In this document: piece after piece, positions 1 through 5,697 of the stretch
How positions within the stretch are numbered: position 1 is the first letter of the stretch
Layout of the letters: each line of letters begins with the position of its first letter
DNA from: an uncultured Rickettsiales bacterium
Lineage (GTDB): Bacteria; Pseudomonadota; Alphaproteobacteria; Rickettsiales; UBA1997
Reading direction: 5' to 3'
Assembly: GCA_944390875.1 (NCBI GenBank)
Contig: CALXRO010000095.1
Location: forward strand, 1-5,697
Length of the DNA: 5,697 nucleotides
Position numbers and translations under genes: made by a program
The notes under the pieces: model-generated
Told to the model about the DNA's origin: nothing
What the model saw: only the letters and a program-made list of their open reading frames with translations
Databases searched by the model: none

Positions 1-115
1 TTGCTTTATCTACTCCTATGGCAGAAACCCCCTTCTTTGCAACAGCTAATTTTCCATTCGAAATTATAGTAAAAGCTGCAGAACCTAGCATTATTGGAAT
101 ATTATTTTTTTTCAT
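1..115 (-). CDS. Hypothetical protein, N-terminal 38 codons only (runs off left edge)
   Basis: I do not recognise this gene. The visible product begins MKKNNIPIMLGSAAF and ends at the edge with AIGVDKA. The start at 115 is supported by a GAGG ribosome binding site seven bases upstream and by a well-formed promoter and operator-like dyad in front. Residues about 6-18 (IPIMLGSAAFTII) are hydrophobic after two lysines, so a signal peptide or short membrane anchor is possible, but the stretch is short and broken by N20 and K22 and could equally be the core of a soluble domain. It lies 96 bp downstream of the KAP NTPase gene on the same strand, but has its own promoter, so co-transcription is optional. 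Its promoter dyad suggests repressor control. Function cannot be assigned from 38 residues. Confidence 0.7.
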   Translation of the reverse strand, partial: MKKNNIPIMLGSAAFTIISNGKLAVAKKGVSAIGVDKA

Positions 116-122
116 TTTTATA

Positions 123-126
123 CCTC
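123..126 (-). promoter_or_regulatory. Ribosome binding site of the left-edge gene
   Basis: On the minus strand the bases read GAGG, followed by seven bases (TATAAAA with the adjoining base) and the ATG at 115. This is good Shine-Dalgarno spacing and fixes the start. It contrasts with the KAP gene next door, which has no such site. Confidence 0.7.
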
Positions 127-135
127 ATTTTTTTG

Positions 136-163
136 AAAGTTTGTACAAACTCGTACAAACTTT
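136..163. promoter_or_regulatory. 28-bp dyad, probable repressor operator
   Basis: Two arms, AAAGTTTGTAC (136-146) and its exact reverse complement GTACAAACTTT (153-163), are separated by six bases. Inside the left part is a perfect 14-bp palindrome, AGTTTGTACAAACT (138-151), and the half-site GTACAAACT occurs twice in direct orientation (143-151 and 153-161) exactly 10 bp apart, about one helical turn. The dyad starts immediately after the -10 box (164-169) and covers the expected transcription start near 157, the usual place for a blocking repressor. It is not followed by a T-tract on the minus strand, so a terminator of the KAP gene is less likely. The regulator is not identifiable here. 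Confidence 0.6.
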
Positions 164-191
164 ATTGTAGTCATCTTTATTTATAAGTCAA
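164..191 (-). promoter_or_regulatory. Sigma70-type promoter of the left-edge gene
   Basis: On the minus strand, TTGACT (186-191, five of six to the -35 consensus) is followed by 16 bases and TACAAT (164-169, five of six to the -10 consensus). The predicted start of transcription is near 157, giving a leader of about 42 nt before the ATG at 115. Box quality and spacing make this the best promoter in the window. Its -35 hexamer and spacer length match those of the tRNA-Asn promoter. The dyad at 136-163 overlaps the predicted start. Confidence 0.65.
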
Positions 192-211
192 TGTTTTTAT
201 TTAATTATATG

Positions 212-2488
212 TTATAATTTTTTTACTGACCTTAAAAGAACATTATATATTTTATCTTTTTTACTTATTTTATTTTCTCTAAAAGCTTCAGAAACCTCTT
301 TTAATGTAAAAGGGTATAAATCATTAGGATTTAATATCAAGTATATACTGTTATTTATAATTTTCTTTTTAACACAGTATTCTACAAAAGAATAAATTAA
401 TTTGAAATAATTTTTAAATAATCTATCTTTTAAAATATCAAATTTACCAGATTTTATATAATTTCTTACAAAATTTTCTATTTCAGAATCTATGTTATTA
501 TTACTATGTATATATAGCTTATTCTTCACAAACGCAATTATATGATTCAATTGTAATCTGGAATTGTAATTATCTATATTTAAGTAGTTTAAAATTCCTG
601 TACTATCAAGTAAAATTTCACTATGTCTAAAAAGTATCTGATTTATTAAACTCTTATATTCAGAAATTCGATCAAATTCTTTACTAAAAATAATATCCAA
701 CAATACATTTTTAAGAAGTCCAAGCAATTCTAACAAATAAAAGCTATAAAAATAATTATTTTCTTCTAATAACTCATTAATTGAGTTAATTATACCATCA
801 AGATCATTTTTACTGTCGTAATAAGCTAACATAATCTGAATAATATATTTTTTGCTAGATACATTTCTATCACTATATATGTATAACCATATTATATTTT
901 TTATTAACTCTTTTTCCTTTTCTGTTCTAGCTATTGTCTTCCCAATTATATTAATATTATCCCTACGTTTATATAGTTTATATAACAAACTACTAGCATA
1001 ATATTTTATATTTGCATCACTTGAAATTGAAAATTCTGTTTTAAAGTTAGTAACAAACTCTTCATTATTTACTAAGGAATTTTCTAGTTTTTTAAGACTA
1101 TTTTCTGGTATAACATTTTCACTTAAATCATACATAAAATAGTAATCGAAATAATCAAAACATCCAACTGATCTTGATTTTTGAAGAACTTCTTCATTAT
1201 AACAACTTTTTACATTAAATTCTTCAGCTACATAAGGAAATAAATCTATTATTAATTCTTTTATATTTTCTTCAGAGTTATTTATAATAGTTGTTTTAAA
1301 TTTAGGCCAAACTTGCTTATTTTCTATATAAATTTTTAAGTTATGTTTTGTTAATAACCTTTTGTTTTGTCTTATTTCTCTATAAAGATCATTTTCAAAA
1401 AATCTTAATATCTCCAAAAATAAAAAATCGTTTCTGTTAAAATCAAATTTATTATATTTCATATTTTTTGAAGCTATTGCATAATTTACACTGAAATTAT
1501 CCAAAAATGAATAGATCTTATTTAGAGATGAAAAATAGTTCTTTACACAATTGAAGCCATTTAAATATTCTATGTTTATTCTGTATTTTTCTTGTAATTC
1601 CCCTTGTAAAAAAGTAAACAGTATGTCATCAGTTATCATTGGTAAATCCAATTGAATGTTCACAAATTTTTCTATAAATTCTGAACCATTATAAACATTA
1701 GTAGTTAAACAATTACTTACTATAAACTTATCATAAAAAAGTACGAATACAAATTTAGGTAAATTCAATTTTGAATTTATGAGTTGTATTAACATTTTAA
1801 CTTGATTAGGCTCAAGAGAATCAAAGTTATCTATTAAAATTATAATCTTATTATATTTGCATTTTGTTTCTAAATATTTTTTAAGTTTTAAATCTTCCAC
1901 ATTATAAACCTTAAGTTCGTCATAATATAGTATTCTATGTACTACATCAACCTTAACATATGATTTTGATAAAACTTCCATTAAGGTGTTGAGAGTTATT
2001 TTTCTAAATTGTGCTCTGAATATAAATATTATTGAAAAAATCAATGAAGAAAGTCTAACAAAAACATTTGGATATATTACTCCAACTATTGTTAATACTA
2101 AAAATAGTATTGTTAGTATTATACCTTTGTTTTCCTTAATTGATTCAATTATTTCCATATTTTTATTCTTCCCTTTGACTATATTTACAACTTTATCAAG
2201 GAATATTTTATTTAATTCTTTTTGTGTTTGAAATTCTATTGAACTAAATTCAAGTAACATATTATTACTTGATTTTTTATTATATAATAATCTTTCTGCT
2301 ATTAGGTTTTTAACTGACGTTTTTCCCTCTCCCCATTTACCGTTTATGGACAATACAAATGCTCTATTTGTAGTTGGAGCATTTTTTATTATATTTGTTA
2401 CATAATTAACAAATATTGATCTATTTAATTTATCCTCTGTATTGCTTTGTATGGGCTCTTGTCTGTTATTTCTTTGGTTTGCAAACAT
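212..2488 (-). CDS. KAP-family P-loop NTPase with inserted membrane hairpin
   Basis: This encodes a 758-residue predicted ATPase of the KAP family (STAND-related P-loop NTPases, often membrane-tethered and sometimes found in defence loci). Walker A is GKWGEGKTS at 50-58. Two hydrophobic segments at about 122-140 and 142-158 form the membrane hairpin that KAP proteins insert between Walker A and B. Walker B is IIILIDNFD at 215-223 (D220, D223). Family-like segments follow: FVLFYDK (248-254), FIEKF near 271, NKIYSFLDNF (323-332), where many members carry an arginine, and FDYFDYYF (444-451). From about 470 to 758 the protein is helical and resembles no domain I know. The ATG at 2488 is the only conventional start before an in-frame stop at 2522-2524, and puts the LNR motif of the KAP N-terminus at 21-23. 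No Shine-Dalgarno site precedes it. The gene stands between tRNA-Asn and the operator-controlled left gene; no partner is evident. Family call is strong; the job is unknown. Confidence 0.9.
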   Translation of the reverse strand: MFANQRNNRQEPIQSNTEDKLNRSIFVNYVTNIIKNAPTTNRAFVLSINGKWGEGKTSVKNLIAERLLYNKKSSNNMLLEFSSIEFQTQKELNKIFLDKVVNIVKGKNKNMEIIESIKENKGIILTILFLVLTIVGVIYPNVFVRLSSLIFSIIFIFRAQFRKITLNTLMEVLSKSYVKVDVVHRILYYDELKVYNVEDLKLKKYLETKCKYNKIIILIDNFDSLEPNQVKMLIQLINSKLNLPKFVFVLFYDKFIVSNCLTTNVYNGSEFIEKFVNIQLDLPMITDDILFTFLQGELQEKYRINIEYLNGFNCVKNYFSSLNKIYSFLDNFSVNYAIASKNMKYNKFDFNRNDFLFLEILRFFENDLYREIRQNKRLLTKHNLKIYIENKQVWPKFKTTIINNSEENIKELIIDLFPYVAEEFNVKSCYNEEVLQKSRSVGCFDYFDYYFMYDLSENVIPENSLKKLENSLVNNEEFVTNFKTEFSISSDANIKYYASSLLYKLYKRRDNINIIGKTIARTEKEKELIKNIIWLYIYSDRNVSSKKYIIQIMLAYYDSKNDLDGIINSINELLEENNYFYSFYLLELLGLLKNVLLDIIFSKEFDRISEYKSLINQILFRHSEILLDSTGILNYLNIDNYNSRLQLNHIIAFVKNKLYIHSNNNIDSEIENFVRNYIKSGKFDILKDRLFKNYFKLIYSFVEYCVKKKIINNSIYLILNPNDLYPFTLKEVSEAFRENKISKKDKIYNVLLRSVKKL

Positions 2489-2495
2489 AAAGTAT

Positions 2496-2541
2496 ATTAT
2501 AATGACTTTCTCAATATAATATTAGAATGTTGAAAAAGCAA
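2496..2541 (-). promoter_or_regulatory. Candidate promoter(s) of the KAP NTPase gene
   Basis: Two readings are possible on the minus strand. One is TTGCTT (2536-2541), 17 bases, TATATT (2513-2518), which would start transcription near 2506 and give a leader of about 18 nt. The other is a perfect TATAAT at 2496-2501, whose end lies seven bases before the ATG, so that transcription would start at or next to the start codon and produce a leaderless message; it lacks a good -35 box and an extended -10 TG. In a region this AT-rich, matches to the -10 box arise by chance, so both are tentative. Confidence 0.35.
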
Positions 2542-2645
2542 GATTAAGAAATATGATTGAGGCCACAAATATTAGTAGTGATAGAATAGTATTTTATAAT
2601 TGTATTTTGTTTAATTTTTTATATATATTTTATTATAATTACTAT

Positions 2646-2673
2646 TTGACTTTATAAAAATAAATCGTAACAT
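2646..2673 (+). promoter_or_regulatory. Promoter of tRNA-Asn
   Basis: TTGACT (2646-2651) is followed by 16 bases and TAACAT (2668-2673, four of six to the -10 consensus). Transcription would begin near 2680, about seven bases before the mature tRNA 5' end, leaving a very short leader for RNase P. The -35 hexamer and the spacer length are the same as in the promoter at 164-191, which supports both as genuine sigma70-type sites. Confidence 0.55.
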
Positions 2674-2686
2674 CTAAGTCAGTTGT

Positions 2687-2761
2687 TCCACAATAGCTCA
2701 GCGGTAGAGCAACCGGCTGTTAACCGGTTGGTCGTAGGTTCGAATCCTACTTGTGGAGCCA
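2687..2761 (+). tRNA. tRNA-Asn, anticodon GTT, CCA encoded
   Basis: The 75-nt gene folds into a perfect cloverleaf. Acceptor arms TCCACAA and TTGTGGA pair fully, the D stem is GCTC/GAGC, the anticodon stem ACCGG/CCGGT with loop CTGTTAA, and the T stem GTAGG/CCTAC with loop TTCGAAT. The variable loop is TGGTC, the discriminator base G2758, and CCA is encoded at 2759-2761. The anticodon GTT at 2719-2721 reads AAC and AAU, so it delivers asparagine, a very common residue in the proteins of this window. The first pair T1-A72 and the D and T arms look alphaproteobacterial. It is divergent from the KAP gene and convergent with the VirB6-like gene. No repeat of its 3' end and no integrase is visible, so there is no sign of its use as an attachment site here. 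Confidence 0.97.
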
Positions 2762-2835
2762 CTTAACCATTAAATATCAATAAACACACTATTCTTATTA
2801 TATAATATAGCCAATATAAATGCGTGTTATGTTAT

Positions 2836-2856
2836 TGTAAAACGAGAGATTTTACA
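2836..2856. terminator. Weak hairpin in the convergent spacer, possible bidirectional terminator
   Basis: A 7-bp perfect stem, TGTAAAA (2836-2842) with TTTTACA (2850-2856), closes a 7-nt loop. It lies between the convergent 3' ends of tRNA-Asn and the VirB6-like gene (spacer 2762-2898), where both need to stop. The stem has only two G-C pairs and no T-tract follows on either strand, so as an intrinsic terminator it is poor. No better hairpin was seen in this spacer, which also holds two copies of the AT palindrome ATTATATAAT (2797-2806 and 2856-2865). Confidence 0.2.
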
Positions 2857-2898
2857 TTATATAATAAATATTAAGTTAACTGATTTAAGCCGTCTGCT

Positions 2899-5697
2899 TT
2901 AATCTTTCCTTTCTTTAATCCAACCCATCTTTTTCATAAAATTTTCCATATTACCTTCTTCACTTTCATTAGAATGTTTAGAATTATAAGATTTATATTT
3001 TTCTGAATATGGTGACTTTTCATTTTTTATATCCTGCATTCTTTGGTCTTTTAGAAACTCTTCTCTTTCTTTTTCATATTCCTTCGAGCCAACTTTTGCT
3101 TTAGAATTTTCTTTCATATGTTTATCAGCTTTTTGTTGAAGGCCTTGCTCATATTCTCTTCTCTCTTTTGTTTCTTTTTCACGTCTTTCTTTATAATCTT
3201 CTATACCTTTGCCACCTAATCTACGTGCCATACCTTTAGCAAAGGTATCACCAATATTTTTCATTCCTTGATCAGCAAAACCAACACCTCTATTTATTGT
3301 TTCAGATATTTTTCCAGCAAAGCCGCTGGATATATTCATGCCACCAAATATACTACTACCAAGTTCAGTTGCTCCAGTAATAAATTTACTCATCAATATT
3401 CCAACAATATAAAATGACATAATAGAATAAAAACTAGGCATATTTTCATCAATTGTATTTAAAACACCTCTTGTTGCACTTGATGATGGTATTTTCCACC
3501 ATTGTATCATAAATAGAGGAAAACCTCCTAGTTTTAGATTAAGTAAAGGTAACCAACAAACCCTATAACTAAATACAGATTTTATATAGTTATATATTAT
3601 TATATTAAAGAATGATAATGTCATTACAAGAAATATTTGTTGTCCTGTAAAACCTATTAATTGACCTAACCAGTTATCAAATGTTTTCTTTGTTCTCTCG
3701 AAAAACATAAATAATAATACCAAAGGGAAGAAACAAAAAACTAATGACATATAAATTTGCGAAGTGATATACAATATTATTGCTGTAAAAACACCAACTA
3801 TATAATTAATTATAGTCATTAAAACCAAATATAAATATATTAAACCATACCAACTTGAAAATGCTAAGCCCATAATTTTATTGAATACCGGAGGCGAGAA
3901 TATTAATTCAAGGTTACTAAAACATGTTGTAAATAATACAGATTTATCAGTGTAATTTCCATTTTTAATAGCCAGAGAAAGTTCTGAGTCAGTTTCAAGT
4001 TCAAAAGAGCTAGCTACCAAAAATAATATCGAATCTATACCATCTTTAAAAAATTTAACAACAAAATTATCAAAAAAATTCCAACCAGCAGGACTTATTA
4101 AAAAATATATCATTGAAAATCTTATCAGTTTTGTTATAATTTCTGCTTGTGTAAAATGGCTTAAACCAAAAAAATAACCAAAACCATAAAGTGTTATAGC
4201 TAAAGCCAAAGATATTTTTGCTATAAATTGAAATAGTGGATCATTTATAAAATTTAAGTAAATATTTTTAACAAAGCCTTTACCATCAGAAACTGTCTTA
4301 CAAGAAAAAGAATCTTGACCATTATTAACACTTTCACAAAGCGCATAACAATTACTATCACCAATTCCACAATAACTTCCATTATCATCTGGATGGTTTT
4401 CATCATATATTACACATAAATTTTCATTTTTATTTTTTTGACATGTAACTATACTATTGTCTCTAGTTTTTAAGGAAATTTTAGAACCATCTATAAGAGA
4501 TAAGATATAATTAATAAAATCTCTGAAATACGTAATTAAAGTATTTTTAGATGCATTAGTGGCTCTTATAGTTATTTTGTAATTATTAGCATTATTTCCA
4601 GGATCCTTATCTACGTCTATAATTTTAAAATAAAATATTTCTTCCTGTTCATTATCTTTACATAGATCATGATCAGCTATTTTTTTAAGATAACCACCAT
4701 CTTCTGTATAATTGGAAAAACTTATTCCAACACTTTCTGTATTTTTATCTATTAGTCTTCCGGAAGAGTCAAAATATCCAAGTGATTTTTCTTTATCTAG
4801 TATTCCATTTTTATAGTATACAATAGGTATAACATTACTTTCATCTATTGCTAAATCACCTTTATAATTTGAATATTCTGAATTACATCCTATAAAAACA
4901 GCTAATTGTTCTCCATTTTTGTAACTGGTTTTTTTCTCCATTTTTATCTGAAAAATAGGACTACTAGAGGTTTCTTCTTTTTTCATCTCAGTGGTAAATT
5001 TTACCAAATTATTTATATTTTCTTCACTAATATTTTTTAGAATAAGGATTCTTAAAAAACTGTTTTGTTCAGGGTAAAATGCTTCTTTATAAACTCTTTC
5101 TTCATAATTTCCTCCATTATTTGTTTCATTTGTTGTTTGCAACATAAAGTCTTTCATCAAACCTTCTCTATAACTACTATCGAATGCTGTAAGTTTTTTA
5201 GCGCCTAAAGTAATAATTCTCTGAGAATCATTTTCACTGACTTTTTCATTTATATAATTTAAACTTGTCGCTAAATTGCTGATATCATAGCATTGACTGA
5301 CTAATTCTGTTTCTTTATCAGGCTTTTTATAATAGTAGAAATTAGATTTATACATACTACTTCCTTCTGAACTACTTCCTGTTGAAATTTCTTCGGTCTT
5401 AAAGAATGCTTTTAGAAAATCTATTATTTCATTAATTTCTATAATTCCAATATCTCCAGAAATTTCTTCTGGCAAGTTATCTTCTTTATTTGCTTTATCG
5501 CCGTTTCTCAAGACTTTATAACCATTATTATCATAATAAATTTCATATCCAGGATTTGTTCCATTAATAACTTTAGCACAATCAGTCGTTCTTTTATATA
5601 TAGCTCTTATTAATTCTTCATATTTTGGCAAACAATCAGCCTTATAGATTTTCATTCCAGTTGAATTTCCATTGGAATCTTTTAATTCTTGAATATC
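2899..5697 (-). CDS. VirB6/TrbL-like type IV secretion inner-membrane protein, 5' end missing
   Basis: VirB6 proteins are polytopic inner-membrane components of the type IV secretion channel. The frame is open to the right edge: 14 further codons precede the ATG at 5655, which has no convincing ribosome binding site, so that Met is probably internal and the true start, perhaps with a signal peptide, lies outside. Numbering from that Met (918 residues): 1-470 is a large polar region ending in six cysteines (405, 414, 429, 436, 440, 452); hydrophobic segments follow at about 474-497, 504-523, 604-630, 631-652, 668-693 and 741-759, with a weaker one near 540-552; SPAGWNFFDNF (521-531) resembles the tryptophan-bearing VirB6 core; 780-918 is a highly charged Lys/Glu tail, likely cytoplasmic with coiled-coil tendency near 815-875. 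Agrobacterium VirB6 is about 300 residues; this large N- and C-terminal extension is typical of Rickettsiales, where several paralogues lie in tandem. The gene is probably the last of such a cluster. Which paralogue it is cannot be told. Confidence 0.87.
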   Translation of the reverse strand, partial: DIQELKDSNGNSTGMKIYKADCLPKYEELIRAIYKRTTDCAKVINGTNPGYEIYYDNNGYKVLRNGDKANKEDNLPEEISGDIGIIEINEIIDFLKAFFKTEEISTGSSSEGSSMYKSNFYYYKKPDKETELVSQCYDISNLATSLNYINEKVSENDSQRIITLGAKKLTAFDSSYREGLMKDFMLQTTNETNNGGNYEERVYKEAFYPEQNSFLRILILKNISEENINNLVKFTTEMKKEETSSSPIFQIKMEKKTSYKNGEQLAVFIGCNSEYSNYKGDLAIDESNVIPIVYYKNGILDKEKSLGYFDSSGRLIDKNTESVGISFSNYTEDGGYLKKIADHDLCKDNEQEEIFYFKIIDVDKDPGNNANNYKITIRATNASKNTLITYFRDFINYILSLIDGSKISLKTRDNSIVTCQKNKNENLCVIYDENHPDDNGSYCGIGDSNCYALCESVNNGQDSFSCKTVSDGKGFVKNIYLNFINDPLFQFIAKISLALAITLYGFGYFFGLSHFTQAEIITKLIRFSMIYFLISPAGWNFFDNFVVKFFKDGIDSILFLVASSFELETDSELSLAIKNGNYTDKSVLFTTCFSNLELIFSPPVFNKIMGLAFSSWYGLIYLYLVLMTIINYIVGVFTAIILYITSQIYMSLVFCFFPLVLLFMFFERTKKTFDNWLGQLIGFTGQQIFLVMTLSFFNIIIYNYIKSVFSYRVCWLPLLNLKLGGFPLFMIQWWKIPSSSATRGVLNTIDENMPSFYSIMSFYIVGILMSKFITGATELGSSIFGGMNISSGFAGKISETINRGVGFADQGMKNIGDTFAKGMARRLGGKGIEDYKERREKETKERREYEQGLQQKADKHMKENSKAKVGSKEYEKEREEFLKDQRMQDIKNEKSPYSEKYKSYNSKHSNESEEGNMENFMKKMGWIKERKD

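Noticed and set aside
136..163. The dyad as an intrinsic terminator of the KAP gene
   Set aside because: On the minus strand the hairpin is followed by a run of A rather than T, and it sits directly after a good promoter, which fits an operator better.
1986..2231. 81-codon open frame on the plus strand
   Set aside because: It lies wholly inside the KAP gene on the opposite strand, over the membrane hairpin and the stretch before it. Its hydrophobicity mirrors the AT-rich antisense of those codons, and no ribosome binding site or homology is apparent.
2562..2570. Short match to the tRNA-Asn acceptor end (CCACAA) upstream of the tRNA, as a possible attachment-site remnant
   Set aside because: Only about seven bases match, with no extension into the T arm; this is expected by chance.
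2797..2865. Repeated ATTATATAAT palindromes as a repeat element
   Set aside because: The two copies (2797-2806 and 2856-2865) are low-complexity AT sequence in an AT-rich spacer and share no flanking sequence.
1..5697. CRISPR array, insertion sequence or rRNA
   Set aside because: No regularly spaced repeats, no transposase motifs or terminal inverted repeats, and no rRNA-like sequence were seen.

Overview
The window is a very AT-rich bacterial segment with long, uninterrupted genes rich in Lys, Asn and Ile. The tRNA-Asn has the T1-A72 acceptor pair, CCA end and body usual in alphaproteobacteria. The right-hand gene has the layout of the enlarged VirB6 proteins of Rickettsiales. I infer a reduced-genome, host-associated alphaproteobacterium, most likely Rickettsiales; genus cannot be called from this stretch.

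Layout, left to right: (1) 1-115, minus strand: the first 38 codons of an unrecognised gene that leaves the left edge, with a good ribosome binding site. (2) 116-211: a compact control region with a near-consensus sigma70-type promoter (TTGACT, 16 nt, TACAAT) and, directly after the -10 box, a 28-bp dyad carrying a 14-bp perfect palindrome, placed like a repressor operator. (3) 212-2488, minus strand: a 758-residue KAP-family P-loop NTPase with Walker A, an inserted pair of membrane helices, Walker B and a long helical C-terminal part. (4) 2489-2686: divergent promoter region between the KAP gene and the tRNA. (5) 2687-2761, plus strand: tRNA-Asn(GTT). (6) 2762-2898: convergent intergenic spacer with one weak hairpin. 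(7) 2899-5697, minus strand: a VirB6/TrbL-like type IV secretion channel protein whose N-terminus lies beyond the right edge.

The tRNA, on the opposite strand, splits the minus-strand genes into two units: the VirB6-like gene appears to be the last gene of a type IV secretion cluster entering from the right, while the KAP gene and the operator-controlled gene to its left look separately transcribed. Nothing links the KAP protein functionally to secretion beyond adjacency. The most noteworthy signals are the operator at 136-163, the KAP membrane NTPase with no ribosome binding site and a possible leaderless start, and the six-cysteine cluster before the first membrane helix of the VirB6-like protein. 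I see no decisive evidence for a wholly new system; the KAP gene and its operator-controlled neighbour are the best candidates.
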